Positions 16,755 to 25,536 of a DNA stretch of 64,000 nt are shown in pieces (within the stretch, counting starts at the first letter, position 1; each line of letters starts with the position of its first letter). The notes below the pieces were generated by a model. It made no database searches. It had not been told where the DNA came from and was given only the letters and a program-made list of their open reading frames with translations. The position numbers and the translations under genes were made by a program. The DNA lies in the NCBI GenBank assembly GCA_944389935.1, contig CALXOE010000003.1, forward strand, positions 80,917 through 144,916, read 5' to 3'. Source of the DNA: an uncultured Victivallis sp. Its GTDB lineage: Bacteria; Verrucomicrobiota; Lentisphaeria; Victivallales; Victivallaceae.

Positions 16755-17303
16755 TTATTTCGCCTTGTCGATCGCCTGTGCGGCTGCGACAAGTTTATCC
16801 CATGCCGGGGCGTCGGGCCTGGCGGACTTTTCCTTGAGCGCCTTGACGACCTCTTCGCAGTTCTTCGCGTTCATGCTTACGGTGTCGACCTTGCCGGAGA
16901 GGAAGAGAACGACGATTTTGCCATCGTCGCGGATCGAGGGCTTCTCGAACGCGAGGGGCGTGGAGGCCGCGTCGACCGCCCCGGCACCGTTCAGGGCCGC
17001 GCCGAGATAGGCGTAACCGGCGTTGCCAGCAGTGATCTTATCCGGAACGCGCTGCTCGACGCCGAGTCCGTGATAGGGATTCGCGAGCGACCGTGCCGGG
17101 AGATTCAGCTCTTCCAGCGTCGGATACTTTTTATTCCCCTCGAAGTGGCCCGCAACAATCTGATAGAGATTCGTGAGGTTGTTCACGCTGACCGTCTGCT
17201 CCGTTTTGATCCGGGTGTTCCGGAGGATCGAGAGCGCGTCGGCGTTGACCTGAAATGCCAGCAGTGTGCAGCCGGCAGCGATGGCGAAAAGAAACTTTTT
17301 CAT
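16755..17303 (-). CDS. Uncharacterised secreted protein
   Basis: 182 residues with a clear signal peptide (MKKFLFAIAAGCTLLAFQVNA). No family is recognised. The mature part, with NLTNLYQIVAGHFEGNKKYP and a PYHGLG stretch, recalls the globular region of pseudopilins that lack their N-terminal helix, as is common in Lentisphaerae, but the similarity is only an impression. GGGAG precedes the ATG at 17303. It is the first gene of a two-gene unit with the DUF362 protein and is divergent from the large membrane protein. Confidence 0.7.
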   Translation of the reverse strand: MKKFLFAIAAGCTLLAFQVNADALSILRNTRIKTEQTVSVNNLTNLYQIVAGHFEGNKKYPTLEELNLPARSLANPYHGLGVEQRVPDKITAGNAGYAYLGAALNGAGAVDAASTPLAFEKPSIRDDGKIVVLFLSGKVDTVSMNAKNCEEVVKALKEKSARPDAPAWDKLVAAAQAIDKAK

Positions 17304-17470
17304 GGCAGATCTCCCTTTTCATTTGCAAGGCGCGTCATGCGTCTTTTGAAACAATACCACAATAAATGGATTTTCGCAACCCCGGATTTGTATTTTCCGC
17401 AAAACGTGGTACATTGTTTCCATTCAAGTTTACTTCAGTGAAATCGAACGGGAGCGTCGGCAACGAGAGC

Positions 17471-20400
17471 ATGAAAGGAAAAATCGACCGTCTTTTGTTT
17501 GACGCGGCCGACCGCGAACTGCTGAACGCGGTGGACGAAGCGCTCGCCGCCGGGCGCTCCGGTGGAGGGCGTCCGCCGGAATTTGCGGTTGATCTGCATC
17601 CGCGCGGAATCCGGGAGCTGGCCGAGCCGCGCGCGGTGCGCATGACCCGGACGATGCTCCGGCTGCTCGATACGTTCGAGGCCGGAATCCCGGCGATGGA
17701 GGAGCGGCTCGCGGCGTTGCAGGCGTTGCGCGACGAAGTGATCGAAGGACTCGACGTGCTGCTGCGCTACAACACGGCGCGGGCACTGCTGCAGGTCATC
17801 AAAGATCTGGTGAGAGAACGGCATGATCCGCTGCGACGGCTGCGGCTCGCGCATGATATGCGCACGGCGATGCTCGGCAATCCGCTGTTCATCCGGCGGC
17901 TGCTCCGGCGTTATCACCTGGTCGAGATGCCCGAGAGCTGGACTCCGGTCACATTCGACCAGCACGTTCACGATGCGAATACGAAAGGGAGAAAATCCCC
18001 GACTCATCTGATTATGGACGCCTGGATCAAAGGGATCGTGAAATTGCAGGTCGTCTATTACAACTACGTCCCGCGCGAGGCGGCCGAGGAGCTGCTGCGC
18101 GCCGCCCGGATCATGCAAGTCGATGTCCGGATCGGGGTCGAGTTCCGCTCGCTGTACCGGGGGCGTTTTGTCGAGATGATCTGGACGCCGCGGGGGTTCT
18201 CCGGCGTGAACGACTTTCTGAAGTTTCTCGACCGTCCGGGAACTGCGGAGTTCACGCGCAAGTGCCGCAAGGCGGCGAACTTCCGACGTCGGATCGTGCT
18301 GGAGATTCTCGACCGGTTCAACCGTGGCGGCGGGAGGAAGAAGCTCAACGCCTTTTACGGAATCGATCTGCCGCCGGTGTCGCGGGAGGAGTTTCTCGCC
18401 TCGGTGCAGTACGGACAGCCGTCGGTCGAGCACATCGGGGAACTTCTCGTGACCAGGGTTCGGGCGGAACTGCAGCGGCGTCTCGCGGAACTTGAGGAGA
18501 ATCCCGACAGCGGAGCGCTTCCCCGCATGGAAGAGCTGCGTGCCCGCATCGGAGCTCTCTCCGGTGAGCTCCTGCGCGCGCGGTATCTCGATCTTTCGCT
18601 CTGGGAGCTGCCGCCGGCCCGCATCGACGACTTGCCGGAGATCAACCGCTGCTCTCCCTGGGAACTCATCCAGGAGTTGCGGAAAGTCGCTTCCGGATTC
18701 CGCATGACTTTGAATTTGAGTGGATTGCGTCTTGAGGACGTGATCGAAATTCTCTACGATTGCCGTGGGGAAATTACCGCGTTGGAGATTTTCAATCTGA
18801 AAGATGAAATCGCAGGCGGCCGTCCGGATGGAGACCTCCTGAACCGTCTCCGCCATGCGCTGAACACCGGCAGCGTCTTCAAGCTCAAGGATCTGATCCG
18901 GCAGGCGATAGCCCGGGTGTCCGAATCGGATCGTTCCGATCGGGACGACCGGGTGGAGAAATTGCGAACGATTCTGAGGGACATGTCGGGATTTCTCGAA
19001 TTCTACCAGCGGGCGCCGCTGGAGGCGTCGCTCGGCAGCGATTCCGCGAGTCGCCCGTCGCGATTCGTGCACGGTATGGGGTTTGCGGTGGTCGACACCC
19101 TGCCGACCCGCGTGCGTCGTCTGGTGCGGCATGGACTCATGCCGGATTTGAAACTGCTGCGCGTCACCTCGTCGGTTTACCGTGAGTTGAGTTTTCTCCC
19201 GCGTGAGAGCGAGGGAGCCTGGGGCCGTCTCGGGAGAAGCTTCGGATTCGGATACGATGTGCGCGTGCGGTGGATTTGTCCCGATCCCGCGTTGAAGATC
19301 GACCGGGGCACGGGGAATCTTGCGACGCTCGGAGGTTTCTCCGTGCCGTCGCCGGAGACTCCACTCGTTTGTCCAGTCGCGTCACCGGGTGAGTTCTGGC
19401 ACTATTTGAACAGCAATGTCAAGATTGCCGTGAAGATCCTCGCCGGATTTCTCGCGGCATTTCTGACCTTTTACTATGGGTCCTATGACTGGTGGTTTCT
19501 GACCTGGTTCGGCGCAGTCGTCTGGCTCGGCATCACGGCGGTACGGAATATCATTCAATCGGTGTTCGCGGGAGGCGGGCTGCGCAGTTCGCCTCTGTTG
19601 AAGTGGAATGATTTCATCTCCTGGCAGCGGGTGGCCGATTCGCTCTTCTACACGGGACTTTCCGTCCCGGTGCTTGACTGGCTCGTCAAGACGTTGATTC
19701 TCAACGATCTGCTCGGGTGGACCGCCGAGCGGCAGCCAGTGCTGGTCTTCACAGGAATCGCGCTTGCGAACGGATTTTACATCATGGGCCACAATCTGCT
19801 TCGGGCATTTCCGAAATCGGCGGTGTGGGGAAACTGGCTGCGTGCACCGTTGTCGATCCCGCTGGCGGTTTTCTTCAATTTTCTGCTCGGCGGTGCGCTG
19901 TCGCTGCTCGGGGTGAGGGGAATCGAGATGATCCTGCAACAGTGGGCAGCGATTCTCTCGAAGCTGGCTTCGGATGTGATCGGCGGCGTGATCGAGGCGA
20001 GGGCCGACCGCGCCCGCAACATCGCCGCACGCATGGCCGATCTGCGTACCAAACTGCGGGAGTTATTCGCGCTGGTTTCCCGGCTCGAACTGCTTCTGCC
20101 GGAAGCGGATCTGCCGGAACTCATGCGTTCGCGCGATATGCTTCCCGGTATTTCCGAGCTCAAACGCAACAATCTTATGAAGCTCTTCTATGTGAATGCG
20201 TTGGATATCATGTACATCTGGATGCGGCAGCCGCAGGCGGTCACGGCCATGCGGCGCATCATGTCCCGCCTGAGTTCCGGGGAGCGGCTTCAGTTTGTGA
20301 AGTCACAGGAGATACTCAAACGCGAAAAGAGCATCTCGAAGATGTTTTTGAGCGGGCTGTTCGGGAAACATTTCACCCGGCCGCTGGCTTTTTACCTCGC

Positions 20401-20491
20401 CTATTACCGCGAATATCTGCAGGAGCTGCGTGAATTCGATCCCACGAAAAATCCCGATCCTCCATCTGCTTCTCCACGGTCGGAAGAGTAA
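17471..20491 (+). CDS. Large uncharacterised membrane protein with PHP-like HxH motif
   Basis: 1006 residues from the ATG at 17471 (GAGAG just upstream; homology-like sequence does not extend to the in-frame ATG at 17366). Residues 1-640 are soluble and Arg-rich. Near 163 is DQHVHDANTKGR, which looks like the metal-binding start of a PHP-type phosphoesterase barrel, followed by a beta/alpha pattern (KLQVVYYNYV, MQVDVRIGVEFRSL). From about 650 to 860 come at least five membrane segments (VKIAVKILAGFLAAFLTFYY; DWWFLTWFGAVVWLGI; and others). The C-terminal 130 residues are soluble. The function is unknown; catalytic activity of the PHP-like part is a guess. Confidence 0.6.
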   Translation: MKGKIDRLLFDAADRELLNAVDEALAAGRSGGGRPPEFAVDLHPRGIRELAEPRAVRMTRTMLRLLDTFEAGIPAMEERLAALQALRDEVIEGLDVLLRYNTARALLQVIKDLVRERHDPLRRLRLAHDMRTAMLGNPLFIRRLLRRYHLVEMPESWTPVTFDQHVHDANTKGRKSPTHLIMDAWIKGIVKLQVVYYNYVPREAAEELLRAARIMQVDVRIGVEFRSLYRGRFVEMIWTPRGFSGVNDFLKFLDRPGTAEFTRKCRKAANFRRRIVLEILDRFNRGGGRKKLNAFYGIDLPPVSREEFLASVQYGQPSVEHIGELLVTRVRAELQRRLAELEENPDSGALPRMEELRARIGALSGELLRARYLDLSLWELPPARIDDLPEINRCSPWELIQELRKVASGFRMTLNLSGLRLEDVIEILYDCRGEITALEIFNLKDEIAGGRPDGDLLNRLRHALNTGSVFKLKDLIRQAIARVSESDRSDRDDRVEKLRTILRDMSGFLEFYQRAPLEASLGSDSASRPSRFVHGMGFAVVDTLPTRVRRLVRHGLMPDLKLLRVTSSVYRELSFLPRESEGAWGRLGRSFGFGYDVRVRWICPDPALKIDRGTGNLATLGGFSVPSPETPLVCPVASPGEFWHYLNSNVKIAVKILAGFLAAFLTFYYGSYDWWFLTWFGAVVWLGITAVRNIIQSVFAGGGLRSSPLLKWNDFISWQRVADSLFYTGLSVPVLDWLVKTLILNDLLGWTAERQPVLVFTGIALANGFYIMGHNLLRAFPKSAVWGNWLRAPLSIPLAVFFNFLLGGALSLLGVRGIEMILQQWAAILSKLASDVIGGVIEARADRARNIAARMADLRTKLRELFALVSRLELLLPEADLPELMRSRDMLPGISELKRNNLMKLFYVNALDIMYIWMRQPQAVTAMRRIMSRLSSGERLQFVKSQEILKREKSISKMFLSGLFGKHFTRPLAFYLAYYREYLQELREFDPTKNPDPPSASPRSEE

Positions 20492-20542
20492 TGCGGTCAC
20501 GCTTCCAGGTCGGGTCGCCCGCACACACACACTGCGCCGGAA

Positions 20543-21502
20543 TCAGCGCAGCATCTTCAGCCGCAAGCGATTGATCGATGATGTCGCCAGCTGTTTCTGA
20601 TCGGACGACCCGGGCTGGCGCAGCGAAAGCCGGTAGCATTTGAGGGCGAGTCCGTACCGGCCGTTCTCCTCGGCGATGGCGGCAAGGTCGAAGAGCACCC
20701 GGATTTTTTCCCGGGGATCGAAGTAGGTGTTGTTCCCAAATTCCGCGACCGCGCGCCGGTAGTACGGAATGGCTTCCCCGTCGCGTTCCGACTTCCGCAG
20801 GATATCGCCCAGCGCAATCAGCGCGATGAGATCGTGCGGATCTTTTTCAAGCCGCTTCGTGAATTTCGCAATTCTTCGCTCAAGCGGCGTCTGCTCCACG
20901 GCGGCCGGTTTTCCCTCCGAATCCGGTTTGCTCTCATTCTCAGGAGCTTCGGCCGGTTCCGAAACCGGCTGTCCGGCGGGTTCCGGTTTCACTTCGGGCG
21001 CCGGTTCTTCCGTGGATTTCTGCACCGGCTGTCCGGCGGGTTCCGGTTTCACTTCAGGCGCCGGAACTCTTTCCGGTTCTTTGATCGGTTCGGGCGGGGG
21101 CGGAAGTTTCTTCCGCTCGATCGTCACATTCTGTTTGGGCACAAAGAGGATAACCGTGTATATCTTCTTGTTGTTGAACTGGTAAAGTACACTGCACCCG
21201 GACATCGTGATCGAAAGCGACTCGCCGGGCCGGGTGAAGTGTTTGTAGAAGTTGCTTTTTGCCGTCAGCGTCGCCTCCTCGTAGAGTTCGCCTGCCGCTT
21301 CGGCGAACTCCCCAGAGAAGAGCTGTTCGGCCTCTCCCTGAAACACATAACAGGGAGTCCCCTTTACGGTGAGAGTGCTGACGCTTCCCGCCTCAAAAAT
21401 CCCGGGATACTGTTTCCGGGCTTCGGCCAACGGCCCGAGATCTTCATATGCCGCGAGCGCGCCTGCACAGAGCAGCGCTCCGATCATGACGGGAAGTTTC
21501 AT
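20543..21502 (-). CDS. Secreted TPR-type protein with Pro/Glu repeat linker (last gene of lipoprotein operon)
   Basis: 319 residues. The signal peptide MKLPVMIGALLCAGALA is followed by a globular N-terminal part (20-135). A Pro/Glu/Lys-rich linker (about 140-215) contains a 20-residue repeat carrying APEVKPEPAGQPV twice. The C-terminal helical region (220-319) has two TPR-like pairs (DPHDLIALIALGDILRKSER; NGRYGLALKCYRLSLRQPG). The linker suggests spanning of the cell envelope or peptidoglycan. GGAGGAG precedes the ATG at 21502. It is the promoter-distal gene of the eight-gene minus-strand operon. No specific function can be assigned. Confidence 0.72.
   Translation of the reverse strand: MKLPVMIGALLCAGALAAYEDLGPLAEARKQYPGIFEAGSVSTLTVKGTPCYVFQGEAEQLFSGEFAEAAGELYEEATLTAKSNFYKHFTRPGESLSITMSGCSVLYQFNNKKIYTVILFVPKQNVTIERKKLPPPPEPIKEPERVPAPEVKPEPAGQPVQKSTEEPAPEVKPEPAGQPVSEPAEAPENESKPDSEGKPAAVEQTPLERRIAKFTKRLEKDPHDLIALIALGDILRKSERDGEAIPYYRRAVAEFGNNTYFDPREKIRVLFDLAAIAEENGRYGLALKCYRLSLRQPGSSDQKQLATSSINRLRLKMLR
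20964..21064. repeat. 60-bp tandem repeat coding for the Pro-rich linker
   Basis: A 41-base unit starting ACCGGCTGTCCGGCGGG occurs at 20964-21004 and at 21024-21064 with one mismatch. The period of 60 bp equals 20 codons, so copy-number change would keep the frame. Confidence 0.85.
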
Positions 21503-21527
21503 ATTCTCTCCTCCGGTCGGTCTGTGA

Positions 21528-22211
21528 TCAGAAGTCCGTGACAGCTTTTCTGGTTTCGGCCTTGTTGCCGCTGGAACTGGAGGAGGAGTCAGAAGCGGAA
21601 TTCACTCCCGCACCGGACTGTCCCTGTTCCGGCGTGCTGTCGATCGCATTCACGAGCTTGCTGACCGCAGCGAGCGTTTTCGAGGAGACGCCGACCGTGA
21701 CCTGAATTTCGCCGCTGTCACCTTTGTGCGGAATCTTCTGCTCCTTGAGCGTGATCACACCTTTGAGCAGAGCATCCGCGGAGTTGCGGATCGTCTGCGA
21801 GGAAGTTTTGACTTTCTCCAGCGTCACACTCGAAGTCTGCTTCTCGCCATCCTTGGTGAGTGTTTTGAGCTTCTGGGCGGCTTCGCTGAGACCCTCTTCC
21901 GTCGAGAGCCGCTCTTTGATGAACTTCGCGAGAGCCGCGCGCGCCTTGAGCGCACCTTCCCGGCGGGCGTCGTTGATGTCGTCCACGTCATCGAAGTCGT
22001 AGGTGCCGGTTCCGCGGGCGAAAATCTGGAACGACCCGTCCTCTTTGAGAGAGATCGCCGCCCCGTCCGGCTCGTTGAACTGCTCCTGAACCTCCGGAGC
22101 TGCAGCCGTCTTCTGCATGTCGACTTTCTCCGCCGCAAGCTGGTCGGCCGCGAACACCGTGAATCCCGTCAGCAGTGCCGCACACGTCATCAAAAGAGTT
22201 TTCCCGTTCAT
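21528..22211 (-). CDS. Secreted LPP20-like protein
   Basis: 227 residues, signal peptide ending near FTVFAADQ. The core GSFQIFARGTGTYDFDDVDD is followed by DARREGALKARAALAKFIKE. This 'short beta strand plus repeated Ala helix' pattern is seen in LPP20/FlgP-type envelope proteins. It ends with a Ser-rich tail. It is clearly paralogous to the N-terminal third of the next gene upstream, sharing DGAAISL/DGVAIRL, GTGTYDFDD/GTGSYDFDD, QTIRNSADALLKGV/TSIRNSAAALLRGV and VTVGVSSKTL. Known LPP20 proteins are outer-membrane-linked, some tied to flagellar or surface assembly; the role here is unknown. Confidence 0.72.
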   Translation of the reverse strand: MNGKTLLMTCAALLTGFTVFAADQLAAEKVDMQKTAAAPEVQEQFNEPDGAAISLKEDGSFQIFARGTGTYDFDDVDDINDARREGALKARAALAKFIKERLSTEEGLSEAAQKLKTLTKDGEKQTSSVTLEKVKTSSQTIRNSADALLKGVITLKEQKIPHKGDSGEIQVTVGVSSKTLAAVSKLVNAIDSTPEQGQSGAGVNSASDSSSSSSGNKAETRKAVTDF

Positions 22212-22249
22212 TGTCTTTCCTTTCCTTGGTTTGCCGGATCTGTTCCGGG

Positions 22250-23770
22250 TTATTGGTTCTGCCGGGTAATCGCATCGCTCAGAGTCTGCGCAGCTTTGTC
22301 CATCAGCGTCTGCAGGAGGTCGCTCTGCTCATCTTCCGCGAGCAGGTCGGAGATCTCCTTGTGATCGAGCCGCACTGTCAGCACATCCGAAAGCACCGGT
22401 CGTCCGGTCGTCACATCCGTGAGTTTATATCCCATCCGGAGCGACATCGCATAAAGCGGCTCAAACTTCCCCGTCGCCTTGTTCAATCCGAGTTTGCGCG
22501 AATATTTGAGCTCCTCGATCAACGTGGTCAACACATAATCCGCCGTCAGCATCTGTCCGGCTTTCAGAAGCTCCGAAGCAGGAGCGAGGCCCGCTTCCAC
22601 AAGTTTGCCGGCGAGCGCCTGCTGCCCGGCTGCAATGGCGGTGTCTTCCACGTCCAGCACGAGAAAACGATTCATATTTATGAACGCCCGGTTCAAGGTC
22701 CGCTCTGCAAGTGTCGTCACTTCGCTGCCCGAGAGACGCCGTCCCGGCCCGAGCTCGAAGTCGCGCGTCAGATTCTCCTGCGCCATCGTCGGTTTCCAGA
22801 GCATCAGGGCGACGACTCCGCCCGCCCGCGGATTCACGATCAGCGCGTGGACGACCGCTTCGATTCTCCCGTCGCCCAGATCACGCACATTGACGATCCG
22901 GTACTCTCTCACAAAACCGGAAGTCTTTGTGAGTGTATTGCTCTCCTGGTTCCGGAAACTCTCGCGCCGGAGGTCGTTGTTCAACCGGAACTTCTTCATA
23001 CGTTCCTGCAGTTTCGTGTCGTTCTGCAGCGCTGTGCCGTAGACCTGTCCGACCCCTTCAACCAGCGCCGCGTTCACCGCGCCCGCCCGGTCTTTTCCGG
23101 TTCCTACACATTCGATCCACCCCTCGGCGGGCCGTGCGCCGCCGCTGCCGGCGCCGTCTCCGGAAGCGGCTTCCGCTGCCGGATCCGATGCCGGATCCGA
23201 TGCCGGTGCCGGAGCGGCTATCCCGGCGGCGAGTTTTCCTGCCGCCTCGAGCGTTTTCGATGAAACTCCGACTGTGACCCGGACCATTCCGCTGCTTCCT
23301 GTCCCGGGGATTTTTGACGAGGCGAGCACCACCACCCCGCGCAGCAGCGCCGCTGCGGAATTCCGGATCGACGTGAGCATCGTCCGCGCGGAAACCCGGT
23401 CCACCGTCGTGGTCGTCTTCCCGTCCTGCTGCGAAAGTTTCTTCACTTTCGCCGAAGCGGAGTTGAACTGATCTTCGTTGTGCAGCGATTCATTCAGGAA
23501 TTTGGCGAGATTGGCTTTCGCTTTCTGTGTCGCCTCATTCTGCGCCGCGAGGATGTCGTCGGCGTCATCGAAATCATAACTCCCCGTTCCCGTCGAAAAA
23601 ATCTGGAACGAGTTGTCGTCCCCCAAACGGATCGCCACGCCATCCGGAGAATCGGTCAGCTCCTGAACGACTCCCGCGTCCAGAGAGGCTTCTCCCGCCG
23701 CCCAGGTCGTCGCCGCCAGAACTGCACAGAGCAGCGGCAGCAGAATCATGAATGTACAGGTCTTCCTCAT
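22250..23770 (-). CDS. Exported LPP20-like plus CsgG/LpoB-like fusion protein
   Basis: 506 residues, signal peptide to about residue 24 (TTWAAGEA). Residues 30-180 duplicate the LPP20-like fold of the downstream protein. A short Ala/Pro/Asp linker (APASDPASDPAAEA) follows. The C-terminal 270 residues (GWIECVGTGKDRAGAVNAALVEG onward) look like a second LPP20 or FlgT_N-type module followed by a CsgG/LpoB-like region: LAERTLNRAFINMNRFLVLD, ADYVLTTLIEELKYSRKLG and LSMRMGYKLTDVTTGRPVLS. CsgG-superfamily proteins form secretion pores or activate penicillin-binding proteins. The order of domains suggests a multi-module envelope component. Confidence 0.68.
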   Translation of the reverse strand: MRKTCTFMILLPLLCAVLAATTWAAGEASLDAGVVQELTDSPDGVAIRLGDDNSFQIFSTGTGSYDFDDADDILAAQNEATQKAKANLAKFLNESLHNEDQFNSASAKVKKLSQQDGKTTTTVDRVSARTMLTSIRNSAAALLRGVVVLASSKIPGTGSSGMVRVTVGVSSKTLEAAGKLAAGIAAPAPASDPASDPAAEAASGDGAGSGGARPAEGWIECVGTGKDRAGAVNAALVEGVGQVYGTALQNDTKLQERMKKFRLNNDLRRESFRNQESNTLTKTSGFVREYRIVNVRDLGDGRIEAVVHALIVNPRAGGVVALMLWKPTMAQENLTRDFELGPGRRLSGSEVTTLAERTLNRAFINMNRFLVLDVEDTAIAAGQQALAGKLVEAGLAPASELLKAGQMLTADYVLTTLIEELKYSRKLGLNKATGKFEPLYAMSLRMGYKLTDVTTGRPVLSDVLTVRLDHKEISDLLAEDEQSDLLQTLMDKAAQTLSDAITRQNQ

Positions 23771-23783
23771 ATCCGGCTTCTTC

Positions 23784-24209
23784 TCAATCGATGGCTTTTA
23801 CACGCAGTTTGAAATCCCGGCACTTTTTTCCCGGCGCAACCGAGGTCAGAGTCACATCGTCTCCCGCGACGATGAATTTGCGCACCCACATCTCGTTATC
23901 GGGATTCTCCACTTCCGCTCCGGCGTTGTCGTACCAGTTGAACCGGTAGACGATCTCGAGCGTCGAACGGGTCGTGTTTTTCAGGAACACCTGTACACGC
24001 ATGTAACCGTCGTTCGTCTGCGACTCCCGGATCTCCGTGAGGCAGAGATCTTCCGCCAGATCCGCATCCGTATCGACCCGCTTGTCGTTGATTCGCGTGA
24101 TCGTGGCGTTCACGCCCGCGTTGGAAATGGTGTTGACCGACGGTTCGCTGCAGCCTGCCGCCAGAAGCAGCAGCGCAGACACAGAGAGCATCAGGGCAAG
24201 TTGTTTCAT
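23784..24209 (-). CDS. YcfL-like lipoprotein (DUF1425)
   Basis: 141 residues with a lipoprotein signal (LLLLAAGC lipobox, Cys20). The mature part DGYMRVQVFLKNTTRSTLEIVYRFNWYD and GAEVENP, then VAGDDVTLTSVAPGKKCRDFKLRV, fits the beta-sandwich of the YcfL/DUF1425 family. In enterobacteria ycfL stands next to lpoB, the outer-membrane activator of PBP1B. Here too its neighbours carry CsgG/LpoB-like regions, which supports the assignment. Confidence 0.8.
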   Translation of the reverse strand: MKQLALMLSVSALLLLAAGCSEPSVNTISNAGVNATITRINDKRVDTDADLAEDLCLTEIRESQTNDGYMRVQVFLKNTTRSTLEIVYRFNWYDNAGAEVENPDNEMWVRKFIVAGDDVTLTSVAPGKKCRDFKLRVKAID

Positions 24210-24261
24210 GATCGTTTCCGCTTTCTCTTGTTTCGGTTTGTTTTGTTCCGGGGTTCCGGGT

Positions 24262-25515
24262 TCAGGGGTTCAGGGTCAGAGTGTCCGCGGCGTAATGAAC
24301 CTTGTCGTCGCTGATCTCCACGCCGATGCTCTCGAGAATCGGCATGATGTGTTCCATATACAGAACGTCCGTCTCGGTGATCTCCGGATTCTCGATGACC
24401 GCGGTCAGAGAGGTGTTGGTCGACCGAACCTTCGATGCCGGAGCGAGCTTTCGCGCGACGATCTCTTTCTTGAGCATGTACATCGCTTTCTTGCGGATTT
24501 TCGCGTCGAACACCGAGGCGTTCACGATCAGCTTCAGCGGTCCTTTCGGCATATCCGCAGCGTTCTTGATCGACATCGCCAGAGAATTGAGTTTCTCAGC
24601 CATCCCCTCGCTGTTCATGAGCGTGTTCATCGCCGCTTCGGCACAGTAGGCGATGTCGTCCATGACCTCATCCTTGAGCGTGCTCCGCGTCGGGAATTCG
24701 TAGGTCTGCGCGCCGATCGACTTCGTCACGCTTCCGTTCAGGTCCTTGAAGTTGAACGCCACCGTTGCGCGGACGTTCTTCGTCTGCGGATTGTAGATCA
24801 GTGCGTCGATCCGGTAATAGAGCACCACCGTTTCCGGATAATTGGCCCGCACCGTGTCGAGCAGCCCGCGCGTGACGACAAACCGGTTCTCGTTCACGTC
24901 GAAGTAGGTCCCGACCAGTGTCTCGTCCTTGCTCTTGAAGTCCGCGTAAAGTTCGTTGTCCGACAACAGCTTCACGTCGAACCCGAATGTTCCGGCTTTC
25001 TTGATGATCGCGTCACGCAGACGCCGCTGGAACGTCGTGTAGTTCTGCAGGAAGAATTTCTCCCCGTTCAAACCGCTCCCGAACGCCTCGGCCATCTTCA
25101 TCTGGCCGAGCGACGGCGGCTCCTCCATCACCACAAGTTCGATCCCGGCCTGGTGTGAGAACCCTTTCTCCTGCAGCCACTGATTGATCTTGCCGTCCGC
25201 GAGCGTCACGGCAAATTCTCCCGTGAGCTGGCCATGACGGTCGTCCAGTGAGTCCCATTTCTCCGAAAGCTTTTCCGTATCCTCGACGAACGTCGCGTAC
25301 TCGTTGCACGCCTCCTCGATGAGTTTTTCCGGAGTCTGTGCGTTCAGTTTCAGAATGTACTTCCGCACAGCCTCCTTTTCCGCCTTGCTCTGGAGCTCTT
25401 TCTTCACCTGAAACGTGTTGCGTTCGGCCGTCACGGCCACTTTCACCTGAATCGTTCCGGCAAATACGCCGAAACAGACCGCAAGCAACCCGAATGCAAT
25501 GACAATTTTCTTCAT
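24262..25515 (-). CDS. Uncharacterised secreted protein, possibly FlgT/LPP20-related
   Basis: 417 residues with signal peptide MKKIVIAFGLLAVCFGVFAG. The first mature 90 residues (AERNTFQVKKELQSKAEKEAVRKYILKL, then GQLTGEFAVTLADGKINQWL) resemble the N-terminal domain of FlgT/LPP20-type envelope proteins. The later part has a Rossmann-like alternation (GFDVKLLSDNE; YPETVVLYYRIDALIYNP). No catalytic motif is seen. AGGAGGG precedes the ATG at 25515. Member of the eight-gene lipoprotein operon; function unknown. Confidence 0.62.
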   Translation of the reverse strand: MKKIVIAFGLLAVCFGVFAGTIQVKVAVTAERNTFQVKKELQSKAEKEAVRKYILKLNAQTPEKLIEEACNEYATFVEDTEKLSEKWDSLDDRHGQLTGEFAVTLADGKINQWLQEKGFSHQAGIELVVMEEPPSLGQMKMAEAFGSGLNGEKFFLQNYTTFQRRLRDAIIKKAGTFGFDVKLLSDNELYADFKSKDETLVGTYFDVNENRFVVTRGLLDTVRANYPETVVLYYRIDALIYNPQTKNVRATVAFNFKDLNGSVTKSIGAQTYEFPTRSTLKDEVMDDIAYCAEAAMNTLMNSEGMAEKLNSLAMSIKNAADMPKGPLKLIVNASVFDAKIRKKAMYMLKKEIVARKLAPASKVRSTNTSLTAVIENPEITETDVLYMEHIMPILESIGVEISDDKVHYAADTLTLNP

Positions 25516-25536
25516 AAATCCCTCCTGTGGATGTGG

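Noticed and set aside
17435..19132. 565-codon minus-strand frame opposite the large membrane protein
   Set aside because: Shadow of the plus-strand gene; low-complexity basic composition with no signal or motif.
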